DNA from: a virus
Direction: 5' to 3' (one strand)
Virus record (IMG/VR): IMGVR_UViG_3300020187_000015
Coordinates: 1-64,000 of that record
Length of the DNA stretch: 64,000 nt
Under the pieces are notes generated by a model. That model ran no database searches. It was not told where the DNA came from and saw nothing but the letters and a program-made list of their open reading frames with translations. The position numbers were made by a program, and so were the translations under genes. Shown here in pieces: positions 53,256 through 61,915 of the stretch. Every line of letters begins with the position of its first letter. The stretch's first letter is position 1.

Positions 53256-53949
53256 TAACGTTGATGGAGAAGTTATGGATGAATTAAAAAAAAATAGAGA
53301 GAGCTTATTAAAAAGTATGCATAGTAGTTTTTTTGGTTGTTTTACGCAACAAAGGCATGAAGCTTTTGCGGCAATTAATGATCTTTTAAATTATTATAAT
53401 TTTACAAATATTATTGAAATCGGAACCCATGACTGTGGATTATCTATACCTCTTGCTCTTTATTGCTTGAATTCAAAAATTCCAGTTGAAGCAGAAAATC
53501 CCTCAGAGCCATCTACCCATAAAGCCAGAACTCATCATAAACAACCAAAACAATTTTACACTATGGATATAACTGTAAGAGATATTCATTCTATAAAATT
53601 AATTATTGGGATGGGAGCAAAGTTTTTTAAAGAAGATTGCTTTTTAAAAGAAGCTGAAATTGGAAATTTAATCCAACAAAATGGACGAAGTCTGTTATTA
53701 TGTGACGGAGGGGACAAACCAAAGGAAGTAAATACTTTTGCCAAATATCTTAAAAAGGGCGACATTATCATGGGTCACGATTATTTTCATAGTGAAGAGG
53801 AGGAAGAAAAATATCTTAATAAAATTTGGTATGGCAAGGAATTATGTTATAAAGATGTAGAAAAAACTTTGGAGAAAGAAAATATTTCTGTAATTTACAG
53901 AGAAACTTTTGATCCAGTAGTTTGGATGTGCGCTATAAAAAACGAATAA
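53230..53949 (+). CDS. Methyltransferase-like protein (CmcI-like)
   Basis: 239 aa. After MKEKKEMQVNVDGEVMDELK the fold is class I: FTNIIEIGTHDCGLSIPLAL carries the SAM loop; later FYTMDITVRDIHSIKLIIGM, LLLCDGGDKPKEVNTFAKYL and GDIIMGHDYFHSEEEEEKYL. It resembles CmcI-type and related methyltransferases; substrate unknown. Its 5' end lies inside copy 1 of the direct repeat, and copy 2 begins just after its stop. Confidence 0.6.
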   Translation: MKEKKEMQVNVDGEVMDELKKNRESLLKSMHSSFFGCFTQQRHEAFAAINDLLNYYNFTNIIEIGTHDCGLSIPLALYCLNSKIPVEAENPSEPSTHKARTHHKQPKQFYTMDITVRDIHSIKLIIGMGAKFFKEDCFLKEAEIGNLIQQNGRSLLLCDGGDKPKEVNTFAKYLKKGDIIMGHDYFHSEEEEEKYLNKIWYGKELCYKDVEKTLEKENISVIYRETFDPVVWMCAIKNE

Positions 53950-53953
53950 AATA

Positions 53954-54127
53954 AAACCAAATATAATCTATGAAGATTAGATATTTAAAATTTAAGTTAA
54001 AATTATCTTTGACAACTCCAATATTTTCATCATACATAAGGGCTGCAACAATTGCAGCAGTTGGATAAAATATCCAAAATAAAAAACAACACCAAATAAA
54101 AATGAAAGAAAAGAAAGAAATGCAAGT
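53954..54127 (+). repeat. 174-bp direct repeat, copy 2
   Basis: Same order as copy 1: the terminal codons of the glycosyltransferase, promoter, and the two perfect dyads at 54042-54058 and 54061-54077, then the first 26 nt of the 57-aa gene. The offset between copies is 872 bp, exactly the length of the inserted unit. Confidence 0.9.
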
Positions 54128-54275
54128 AGAGGTCGATGGGAAATTTGAGACCAGGGAAGTGGACTTTATTGTCCATAGAGATGGTTCCCCTTTTAGATAT
54201 CCAAAGATTAATGACTTCGAACATATTTACGAAAATGAAAAAAGAATATTTGTTTTTACTAGTACGGTAAAGTAG
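54102..54275 (+). CDS. Hypothetical protein with duplicated start, 57 aa
   Basis: MKEKKEMQVEVDGKFETREV shares its first residues with the methyltransferase-like protein because both use the same repeated leader. It then reads DFIVHRDGSPFRYPKINDFE and ends VFTSTVK. Unassigned. 54276-54385 is AT-rich with no ORF. Confidence 0.6.
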   Translation: MKEKKEMQVEVDGKFETREVDFIVHRDGSPFRYPKINDFEHIYENEKRIFVFTSTVK

Positions 54276-54385
54276 ATTCCGTTACACAATTTAGAGCTAT
54301 AATTTTATTTCTTTTAAACTTCTTGCAAAAGTTTTTTGAAAGATGTAATTACCTATTGCCCTAACATACAAAACAAAAAAAACAA

Positions 54386-55354
54386 ATGATATTCGAAGAA
54401 CAAATCGCAAGAAAACCAGATCACTATCCTTGGACAGAGGAATTCATGAGAGCAATGTGGGAAGGACATTGGACAGATAAAGAATTTAGCTTTACGTCCG
54501 ATGTTCAAGACTACAAAATTAACATGACTGACCAAGAAAGGGAGATTATTATTAGAGCCTTATCGGCCATCGGGCAGATAGAGATAGCTGTTAAGACGTT
54601 CTGGGCTAAGATTGGAGACAATCTTCCTCATCCATCTATTAGAGATATGGGTTACGTCATGGGCAATATCGAAGTAATTCACAACAACGCATATGAGCGC
54701 CTGATTGAAGTGCTTGGTTTGGATGACGTATTCGAGCAAAATCTTAAACTGGATTGGATCGATGGTCGAGTTAAGTACCTAAAGAAGTATACTCATAGAT
54801 ATTATAAAGACTCTAAAAAACAGTTCGTTTATGCTTTGATACTATTTACTCTTTTTGTAGAAAATGTGAGCCTATTCTCTCAATTTTATATCATAAACTG
54901 GTTTGGCAAAAAGAACTTGTTGAAGGATACTAATCAGCAAACAGCATATACTGCTAGAGAAGAAGATATCCACGCAAAGATAGGTATCAAGCTAGTCAAC
55001 GTTATTCGTAAAGAGCATCCAGAACTTTTTGATAAAGATCTAGAAGACAAAATCCTACATGAAGCAGAAGAGGCTTTTAAGGCAGAGTCTCAAATTATTG
55101 AATGGATGATCAATGGGATTAAAGAAGAGGGGCTGTCTTCAGATCTGCTCAAAGAGTTCGTAAAAAGTAGGTTAAATGATTCTCTTGAACAAATTGGCTA
55201 CAAAAAGATTTTTGAAGTTGACAGTGAACAATTGGAGAGTACGCTTTGGTTTGATGAAGAGGTATTAGGTAATTCAGCTACGGATTTCTTTAACTCTCGT
55301 CCAGTGGAATACAGCAAAGGAAACAAGTCTTTTGATGAAGACGATTTATTTTAA
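54386..55354 (+). CDS. nrdB: Ribonucleotide reductase small subunit, class I
   Basis: 322 aa. Metal ligands and radical site in order: an acidic residue in SAIGQIEIAVKTFW, EVIHNNAYERLIEVL with E-x2-H and Tyr at the position of the radical Tyr, FVENVSLFSQF and AREEDIHAKIG. With NrdA it converts ribonucleotides to deoxyribonucleotides for phage DNA synthesis. The length is close to phage and Bacteroidota-type NrdB. It is 5 nt upstream of NrdA. Confidence 0.9.
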   Translation: MIFEEQIARKPDHYPWTEEFMRAMWEGHWTDKEFSFTSDVQDYKINMTDQEREIIIRALSAIGQIEIAVKTFWAKIGDNLPHPSIRDMGYVMGNIEVIHNNAYERLIEVLGLDDVFEQNLKLDWIDGRVKYLKKYTHRYYKDSKKQFVYALILFTLFVENVSLFSQFYIINWFGKKNLLKDTNQQTAYTAREEDIHAKIGIKLVNVIRKEHPELFDKDLEDKILHEAEEAFKAESQIIEWMINGIKEEGLSSDLLKEFVKSRLNDSLEQIGYKKIFEVDSEQLESTLWFDEEVLGNSATDFFNSRPVEYSKGNKSFDEDDLF

Positions 55355-55359
55355 AATTA

Positions 55360-57006
55360 ATGGAAAAATATTATTGGTTAAACGAAGACTCTAGAACATT
55401 TCTTTCTAGAGGTTATTTAAAAAAGGGTCAAAGCCCAGAAGGTAGAATTTCTGAGATTGCCGAAAATGCTGAGAAGATTCTTGGTGTAGATGGGTTTGCA
55501 GAAAAATTCTTAGACTATATGTCTAAAGGTTTTTACTCTCTATCTACCCCTGTATGGGTCAACTTTGGTAACAAGAGAGGTCTTCCAGTGTCATGCTTTA
55601 ATTCTCACGTATCGGATACTATGGAGTCGATCTTAGATAAAGCTTCCGAGGTGGGCATTATGTCTAAAATGGGAGGTGGTACTTCTGGATTTTTCGGAGA
55701 GCTTAGGGCTAGAGGTAAAAATATTTCTGTTGGTGGCGAGTCGTCGGGACCAATCCATTTCATGGAAATTTTTGACAAAATCGCTGAAGTCGTTAGTCAA
55801 GGTTCTGCAAGGCGAGGATCTTTTGCTGCTTACCTTCCCGTTGAGCATCCTGACATTGAAGAGTTTTTGCAGATTAGAGAGGATGGGCATCCTATTCAAA
55901 AAATGAGTATTGGGGTTACGATCACCGATGACTGGATGGAGTCAATGACCGCAGGGGATAAAGATAAAAGAAAGGTTTGGGGTAAGATTATAAAGAAGCG
56001 TTTTGAGAGCGGTTACCCTTATATCTTTTTCTCTGACACGGTCAACAACAACTCGCCTAAGATATATCAAGATCTTGACAGAAAGATAAACAGTTCTAAC
56101 CTTTGTTCTGAAATTTGCCTTAGCTCTAATGAAAACGAGTCTTTTGTCTGTGTATTATCTTCTTTAAATTTACTACACTGGGACAAAATTAAAGAAACTG
56201 ATGCAGTAGAAACTCTAACATATTTTCTTGATGCAGTTAATCAGGAGTTTGTTGATAAGACTGAGAATATCAAGCACATGGAATCTTCGCACAAGTTCGC
56301 TAAATCTCAAAGAGCTTTGGGTATGGGAGCTTTGGGCTGGCATTCTCTACTTCAATCTAAAGGCATTTCCTTTGAAGGTCTAGAGGCAAATATACTTAAC
56401 AGTTCAATTTGGAGTGAAATAGAAAGTAGATCACTAAAAGCATCAAAAGAGATGGCTGATAAGTTTGGTGAACCAGAAATGCTAAAGGGTAAAGGAATAA
56501 GAAATGTTACTAGACTAGCAATAGCCCCAACAACATCATCCTCTTTCATTCTGGGTCAAGTATCTCCGTCTATTGAGCCGTTGAATAGTAATTACTTTGT
56601 AAAAAAACTGGCTAAAGGAAATTTTACTTATAAAAACCCTTTCTTGAAGTCACTTTTAGAATCTAAAGGTGAGAATAGTCCAGAATCTTGGAGATCAATC
56701 TTACTGCATGGTGGATCAGTGCAACACCTAGACTTCTTAAGTCAAGAGGAGAAGAATGTATTTAAAACATTTGGGGAGATATCTCAAAAAGACATTGTTA
56801 TTCAAGCATCTTCTAGGCAAAAGTTTATAGACCAATCCCAGTCCCTCAATTTAATGATTGGACCAGAGGTAAAACCCAAAGATGTTAGCGACTTGTTGAT
56901 TTTTGGCTGGAAGTCTGGAATTAAAACGTTCTATTATCAAAGAAGTGCTAATCCCTCTCAAGAATTAAGTCGGAAGATTAATAACTGTACTTCCTGTGAA
57001 GGATGA
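55360..57006 (+). CDS. nrdA: Ribonucleotide reductase large subunit, class I, short form
   Basis: 548 aa. GLPVSCFNSHVSD and NLCSEICLSSNENESF (active-site Asn-x-Cys-x-Glu), then CVLSSLNLLHW with the redox partner Cys; the radical-transfer Tyr pair is in IKTFYYQ, and the C-terminal tail CTSCEG gives the shuttle Cys pair. No N-terminal ATP-cone domain, so allosteric overall activity control is likely missing. No thioredoxin or glutaredoxin gene was seen nearby, so the host one may serve. Confidence 0.9.
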   Translation: MEKYYWLNEDSRTFLSRGYLKKGQSPEGRISEIAENAEKILGVDGFAEKFLDYMSKGFYSLSTPVWVNFGNKRGLPVSCFNSHVSDTMESILDKASEVGIMSKMGGGTSGFFGELRARGKNISVGGESSGPIHFMEIFDKIAEVVSQGSARRGSFAAYLPVEHPDIEEFLQIREDGHPIQKMSIGVTITDDWMESMTAGDKDKRKVWGKIIKKRFESGYPYIFFSDTVNNNSPKIYQDLDRKINSSNLCSEICLSSNENESFVCVLSSLNLLHWDKIKETDAVETLTYFLDAVNQEFVDKTENIKHMESSHKFAKSQRALGMGALGWHSLLQSKGISFEGLEANILNSSIWSEIESRSLKASKEMADKFGEPEMLKGKGIRNVTRLAIAPTTSSSFILGQVSPSIEPLNSNYFVKKLAKGNFTYKNPFLKSLLESKGENSPESWRSILLHGGSVQHLDFLSQEEKNVFKTFGEISQKDIVIQASSRQKFIDQSQSLNLMIGPEVKPKDVSDLLIFGWKSGIKTFYYQRSANPSQELSRKINNCTSCEG

Positions 57007-57325
57007 TATACTAAATAAGGAGGAGATGGATCTACTCAAGGAAGATTCCCTACCTTCCATAAATCGGTGTCTCGATGTTATAATTAAATCGCGAGACATC
57101 GTTATGGATACGCATAAGTGGAGCGTAGATCGCAGAACGGACGATAGAGTTCTGGATTTATACTCCGCTCTATGTATTTCCTACAAAGGTATGGTTAAAT
57201 ATAAGAATAAGTTTGCTAGAAGTCAAAAACTTGAATCCATGATAAACAATAAGGAGGATTTTACATCCTCTTACTTAGTATGCACAAGAATTATAGAAAG
57301 AATGCTAAAAGAATACAAAGAATAG
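56996..57325 (+). CDS. Hypothetical protein, 109 aa
   Basis: A GTG start at 56996 overlaps the end of nrdA by 11 nt; an ATG at 57026 is preceded by AAGGAGG and is also possible. Helical: INRCLDVIIKSRDIVMDTHK and YKGMVKYKNKFARSQKLESM. It is cotranscribed with RNR and may assist it. Not recognised. Confidence 0.5.
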   Translation: MKDDILNKEEMDLLKEDSLPSINRCLDVIIKSRDIVMDTHKWSVDRRTDDRVLDLYSALCISYKGMVKYKNKFARSQKLESMINNKEDFTSSYLVCTRIIERMLKEYKE

Positions 57326-57361
57326 TTGCTCAATTGCTCTAATCTCAATATCATCTTCCGT

Positions 57362-58390
57362 ATGAAGAAAGTAATTATTACTGGTGTTACGGGGCAAGTT
57401 GGATCTTATATGGTAGATTTTCTGTTGAAAAATACAGACTACAAGATTTTTGGAGCAATCAGAAGATTGAGCGTACCAAATCATCGGAATATTAGCCATA
57501 TCGACAACCCGCGCTTTGAATTGATCGAAATGGATCTGACGGATGAACCAAGCATCTCATCATGTATCCATGAAATTAACCCAGATTATTTTATTAATTT
57601 TGCTGCGAACTCTTTCGTAGGAAATAGCTGGAAAATGCCAATAAATCATTTTGATGTTAATGCCGTAGGTGTTATGCGTCAACTTGAGGCGATAAGAAAG
57701 TTTTGCCCTAACTGTAGATATTATAATGCTGGATCTTCGGAAGAATTTGGCGATGTTGCGTATAGCCCACAAGACCTCAAGCATCCATCCAGACCAAGAA
57801 GTCCGTATGGTGCGGCTAAAGTTGCAGCTAGACAAATAGTAAAGGTATGGAGAGACTCATACGACCTGTATGCGGTTCAGGGCTATTTGTTTAATCATGA
57901 GTCGGAGCGCCGTGGCGAAGAGTTCGTAACAAGAAAGATTACTAAGGCTGTAGCTAGAATCAAGAAGTCTATTGAAAGTGAAGAAGATTTTAAGCCGCTA
58001 GAGCTTGGGAACATGAACGCCAAGAGAGACTGGAGTCATGCAGAGGATTTCGTTGAAGCAGTTTGGCTAATGATGAATCAGGAAAATCCCAAAGACTATC
58101 TTCTTGCTTCTGGCGAAACTCACACAGTAAGAGAGTTTGTTGATTTGGCATTTAAAAATGCTGATATTAATAACAGCTATTTTGAATGGGTTGGCTCAGA
58201 AGAGAGCGAAATTTTATATTGTAATGGTAAAGCTGTTGTTAGGGTTAATCCTGAGTTTTATCGGCCAGCAGAGGTTGACTTATTGCTAGGTGATCCATCA
58301 GAAGCTGTAAATGAATTGGGTTGGATCAAGAGAGTAGATTTTGAGACTTTAGTCAAAAGAATGGTTAATAATGATTTAATCATTGACTAA
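57362..58390 (+). CDS. gmd: GDP-mannose 4,6-dehydratase
   Basis: 342 aa from MKKVIITGVTGQVGSYMVDF. NADP motif TGVTGQVG; catalytic elements SSEEFG and SPYGAAKVAARQIV (Y-x3-K); GYLFNHESERRGEEFVTRKI is the family signature. It makes GDP-4-keto-6-deoxymannose, the precursor of fucose, rhamnose or perosamine type sugars. An upstream TTG start adds unmatched residues and is rejected. It supplies sugar to the glycosyltransferases of this arm. Confidence 0.9.
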   Translation: MKKVIITGVTGQVGSYMVDFLLKNTDYKIFGAIRRLSVPNHRNISHIDNPRFELIEMDLTDEPSISSCIHEINPDYFINFAANSFVGNSWKMPINHFDVNAVGVMRQLEAIRKFCPNCRYYNAGSSEEFGDVAYSPQDLKHPSRPRSPYGAAKVAARQIVKVWRDSYDLYAVQGYLFNHESERRGEEFVTRKITKAVARIKKSIESEEDFKPLELGNMNAKRDWSHAEDFVEAVWLMMNQENPKDYLLASGETHTVREFVDLAFKNADINNSYFEWVGSEESEILYCNGKAVVRVNPEFYRPAEVDLLLGDPSEAVNELGWIKRVDFETLVKRMVNNDLIID

Positions 58391-58418
58391 TACTCTACTA
58401 TTAGCATAGTCATAATTT

Positions 58419-59024
58419 ATGATTAAAAGAATTAGGGGAATATACAAAGGAAACATATGCAAAAAGGGAGAATATGGAATAGCGCCAAAAATGCTTTTTA
58501 TAGATCTTTATGCAGACGACCAGTTCCTATGTAGCTCTTACGACTTTTCTTTATTAAAATCTTTTAAAAATTTAAACATTAAGCCAAGCAATCTTATTGA
58601 GTTTGATGCTACTGTAGAAACGGAAGACGGATTAAAGATAAAGAGACCCAAAAATGTAAAAAAGATTGACCTGTCCTTCTTGAAAGATTCTTTTGAATAC
58701 TGTTCAAGTAAATTTATCAAGAAAAAGAAGGCCTTGTCTCGTGAAGAAATGAAGTCAGAGAAAATTGCATTCATAAGGATGTATAATAACTATGGAGATG
58801 ATTTTAACTTTTGGAAATTTCTAACACTTGGCTTCGAGTTGAATTCACTGCACTGGTTTTTAACTGACAAGGGGGAGAAATTTGTTAGAGAAAACCTAAA
58901 AAAGTATTATTATAATAATGTTGACATTCCAGAAATAAAGCCTAACTATATTCTTGAAGATGAGTTCGTCGCAGAAAAGATTGAACTAAAAAAACCTAAA
59001 ACAATTATGAATTTTTTAAAATAA
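58419..59024 (+). CDS. Hypothetical protein, 201 aa
   Basis: Lys-rich: RGIYKGNICKKGEYGIAPKM, then IDLYADDQFLCSSYDFSLLK, a linker, and LGFELNSLHWFLTDKGEKFV. Its stop overlaps the ATG of the recombinase gene by one base, so they are coupled. No family is recognised; it may be a recombination partner such as a loader. Confidence 0.5.
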   Translation: MIKRIRGIYKGNICKKGEYGIAPKMLFIDLYADDQFLCSSYDFSLLKSFKNLNIKPSNLIEFDATVETEDGLKIKRPKNVKKIDLSFLKDSFEYCSSKFIKKKKALSREEMKSEKIAFIRMYNNYGDDFNFWKFLTLGFELNSLHWFLTDKGEKFVRENLKKYYYNNVDIPEIKPNYILEDEFVAEKIELKKPKTIMNFLK

Positions 59025-60127
59025 TGGCCAAGCAAAAAATAAAAGAGGGTATGGACCCCACATCTCAGTTAACTTCGTTCTTAAAGCAGAACAAGGATGA
59101 TCACTTTAATTTCGAAGAGTCTGTTGACTTTAGCGTTACCCAAGGAAGTCTACTACTTGACTTACATGTTGGGAAGATTACCCCAGGAATCATTCGTCAT
59201 ACTGGAGTTAGTAGGGGTGGAAAAACTTCTCAAATGCTGGAAGATGTTAAGAACTTTCTACAGGGAGTAGAAAACGCAAGATGTATTTGGGTGTTGGCTG
59301 AAGGTAGGCTAGGCAAAGAAACTAAGAAGCGTTCTGGTTTAAAGTTTACTCATGATCCAGAGACATGGGAAGATGGGAGTGTTTTTGTTTTCGAGTGCCA
59401 AGTATACGAAGCTGTATTTGATCTAGTGAGAAGCTTAATTCGTAACAACCCAGAAAATAAGAGATACTTTTTTGTCATTGATTCTACCAATGGCCTTAAG
59501 CGTAGGGAAGATCTAGAGAAGGCCTCTGGAGCCGTTGAGAAGGTCGCAGGAGCCGCCCTGATAACTTCTGACTTCCTTAGTCGTGTATCACTCGCTATGT
59601 CCAAATTCGGCCATGTATGTGGCCTTATAGGTCAAGTTCGTTCAACTATTAGAATTAACCCGTATGAAAAGGGTTCTCCGCAACTTTCCAGCGCATCTGG
59701 TGGTGCAGCGCAAGATCACTATCCAACAATCTTCCTTGAGTTTCAGCCAAAGTATAAATCAGACTTGATTGGAGATCCAAACGATCCTTCTGGTCACTGG
59801 TGTAAAGTGAACGTTATTAAAACTGATAAAGAGAGGACCTTATCCGTTAAATATCCTATTAAATACAATTCTACTGGGACATCTGGAAGTGTTTGGCTTG
59901 AGTATGAAATTGCCAGCCTTATGATGGAATGGGGATTTGTTAAGAAGGCTGGGGCTTGGCTATCTTTTAGCAGTGAATTCCTTGAAGAGGCAAAATTAAA
60001 TTCTCTAATCCCAGAAAACTCTGAAGATTTCAAGCTTCAAGGCGAACAGAAGCTTAGAGACTGGCTAGAAGAGAATGAGATTGCTAAAAAGTATTTATTT
60101 GAAAAATTTCAATCCCTGCTCTCTTGA
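59024..60127 (+). CDS. RecA-like recombinase (UvsX-type)
   Basis: 367 aa. Walker A region HTGVSRGGKTSQ (G-x4-GKT), FFVIDSTNGLKRREDLEKAS as the Walker B part, then FGHVCGLIGQVRST and a C-terminal domain. It lacks the long N-terminal domain of bacterial RecA. It likely mediates strand exchange for recombination-dependent replication and repair, together with the following nuclease and metallophosphoesterase. Confidence 0.8.
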   Translation: MAKQKIKEGMDPTSQLTSFLKQNKDDHFNFEESVDFSVTQGSLLLDLHVGKITPGIIRHTGVSRGGKTSQMLEDVKNFLQGVENARCIWVLAEGRLGKETKKRSGLKFTHDPETWEDGSVFVFECQVYEAVFDLVRSLIRNNPENKRYFFVIDSTNGLKRREDLEKASGAVEKVAGAALITSDFLSRVSLAMSKFGHVCGLIGQVRSTIRINPYEKGSPQLSSASGGAAQDHYPTIFLEFQPKYKSDLIGDPNDPSGHWCKVNVIKTDKERTLSVKYPIKYNSTGTSGSVWLEYEIASLMMEWGFVKKAGAWLSFSSEFLEEAKLNSLIPENSEDFKLQGEQKLRDWLEENEIAKKYLFEKFQSLLS

Positions 60128-60540
60128 AGATAAAGAATATATTCGGCAAAGATGTAAACAAGTCTTTTGCAAAGAGTAAAATTGATTGGGATAGGTCCGT
60201 ATCAAAACCTCAAAAACGAATAAAGGATATCGTTAAACCTCTTTGGTGCTTCCAAGATGTTCACGAAGAACTTTATATACCAAGTAGTAAGCTTAGGGTC
60301 GATCTAATTAACTTTACAACTTCAACAGTAATTGAAGTTTCCCCAAAACAGCATGATACATACAATGAGTTTTTCCACAAGGATAGGCAAAAATTTTTAC
60401 GATCCCTAGAAAGGGACTTTAAAAAGATTGAATGGTGCGAAATGAATGGTTTTCAATATATCGAAATCGATGAGAAAACACTAAAACTAACAAATGAACA
60501 GATCTTTAATTTTATTAAGGATTCAATAGAAAGTGTATAA
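60124..60540 (+). CDS. PD-(D/E)XK-like nuclease candidate
   Basis: 138 aa. A TTG start overlaps the preceding TGA (TTGA). Elements: LRVDLINFTTSTVIEVSPKQ (an Asp, then E-x3-K-Q-H after a strand) and FLRSLERDFKKIEWCEMNGF with YIEI. This recalls Vsr/DUF559-like recombination nucleases in phage recombination operons. The third acidic residue is not certain. Confidence 0.55.
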   Translation: MKIKNIFGKDVNKSFAKSKIDWDRSVSKPQKRIKDIVKPLWCFQDVHEELYIPSSKLRVDLINFTTSTVIEVSPKQHDTYNEFFHKDRQKFLRSLERDFKKIEWCEMNGFQYIEIDEKTLKLTNEQIFNFIKDSIESV

Positions 60541-60541
60541 T

Positions 60542-61822
60542 ATGAGTATGGAAGACAAAAAGTTGACAAAGGATTGCATCGATCTTTACAAGGATGGTTG
60601 CAGTAGAATGGAAGTGGCTAGACATATCATGTCTGAAACAGGATTAAAAGAAACTGCTTCAAAGGTTAGAGCTAAAAATATATGGGATGAAAATTTTGAC
60701 GCGGATTACTCTCCGCAACAAAGTAAAAACGAAGAGTCTATTAATCCTGAAAAGGCTACTTTTGACGAAAAGAAAGATTCGGCCACGGCAGAGTCTAAAT
60801 CTTCCAACATTAGAACTCTTGAGGATCTTATCGAAGTGTGCAAGATTGACCTAGATATTTGGGAGATTGAGAGATACATAGTAAATAAATGGGAGGTCGC
60901 AGCTAAAGGCAATGACGGAGAGATGAGACACTCTCCGCTCTATCAAGTAAAGGCATGGCTAAAGAAGAAGGAAACAGTAAATGCCAAAGAAGTAATCAAA
61001 CTCTTCAAGGAGGAGCTTAATAACATCTCCAGACCAGTACAAAAAAGAAACTCTGCTGGTCAACATATCTATGAAATATCTATTCCAGATCTGCATTTAA
61101 GCAAATTATGTTGGGGCAAAGAAACTGGCTATGAAGATTATGACATTAAGATTGCCAGCAACCTCTTCAGAGAAGCCATGCATTATCTGGTTTCTAAGGT
61201 CGATCTAAAATCTGTTGATAGAATTGTGCTTCCCATTGGAAATGACTTCTTTAATTCAGAGGGTCTATCTGGGATGACTACAAAGGGTACTAGGCAGGAT
61301 GATGACTCAAGATGGCCGAAGTCTTTTCAAGTTGGTTGTAATTTGATTGCAGAAGTGGTTGATGAACTATCGAAAAAGGTAAATGTAGATATAGTTATTG
61401 TTCCAGGAAATCATGATTTCGAGAGATGTTTTTATCTTGGAGAATTCTTAAGCGCTTGGTATCGAAACAATGATGCTGTCAAAATTGACAACTCCCCTAC
61501 TTCTAGAAAGTATGTTACCTTTGGCAAAAATCTAATTCTATTTACTCATGGCAACGAAGAAAAGGCAGCTAACCTACCTCTTCTCATGGCTACAGAGAAC
61601 GCAAACTTCTCTAAGTGTAAGTTTAGAACTGCTCACCTTGGTCACTTTCATGGCACAGAAATGAAAGAATATAATGGAGTTAAAGTCAGGATACTTCCAT
61701 CTCTATGCGCCCCAGATGCTTGGCACTCCAATAAAGGGTATGTGGGGAATGTTCGCTCAGCTACAGCTTTTCTCTATGAAGAGTCGCTTGGAGAAGTAGC
61801 TAACTTTTACTATAACGTCTAG
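60542..61822 (+). CDS. Metallophosphoesterase (calcineurin-like nuclease)
   Basis: 426 aa from MSMEDKKLTKDCIDLYKDGC. A helical N-terminus of about 170 residues, then the metallophosphoesterase motifs: SIPDLHLSKLCW (D-x-H), PIGNDFFN (GD-like), VPGNHDFERCF (GNHD), LFTHGNEEKA and HLGHFHGTE (GHxH). The role is likely DNA end processing (SbcD/Mre11-like) alongside the RecA-like protein. A GTG start 9 nt upstream was rejected. Confidence 0.8.
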   Translation: MSMEDKKLTKDCIDLYKDGCSRMEVARHIMSETGLKETASKVRAKNIWDENFDADYSPQQSKNEESINPEKATFDEKKDSATAESKSSNIRTLEDLIEVCKIDLDIWEIERYIVNKWEVAAKGNDGEMRHSPLYQVKAWLKKKETVNAKEVIKLFKEELNNISRPVQKRNSAGQHIYEISIPDLHLSKLCWGKETGYEDYDIKIASNLFREAMHYLVSKVDLKSVDRIVLPIGNDFFNSEGLSGMTTKGTRQDDDSRWPKSFQVGCNLIAEVVDELSKKVNVDIVIVPGNHDFERCFYLGEFLSAWYRNNDAVKIDNSPTSRKYVTFGKNLILFTHGNEEKAANLPLLMATENANFSKCKFRTAHLGHFHGTEMKEYNGVKVRILPSLCAPDAWHSNKGYVGNVRSATAFLYEESLGEVANFYYNV

Positions 61823-61841
61823 AACATATTGATCAACTTTG

Positions 61842-61881
61842 CTCCCGATTACTGACTTTCAGTTTTCGGGAGTTTTTGTTT
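61842..61881 (+). terminator. Rho-independent terminator
   Basis: CTCCCGA pairs with TCGGGAG; inside, ACTGA pairs with TCAGT, so the hairpin is long with a small interior TT/TT loop. It is followed by TTTTTGTTT. It ends the RNR-recombination operon. Confidence 0.9.
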
Positions 61882-61909
61882 GACATGCTAAAGAAATTGC
61901 CCATATTCA
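61880..61909 (+). promoter_or_regulatory. Sigma-70-like promoter of the helicase operon
   Basis: TTGACA right after the terminator (61880-61885), 17 bp, ATATTC, with 7 nt to the ATG at 61916. It may be leaderless like the others. Confidence 0.6.
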
Positions 61910-61915
61910 ACTCCA

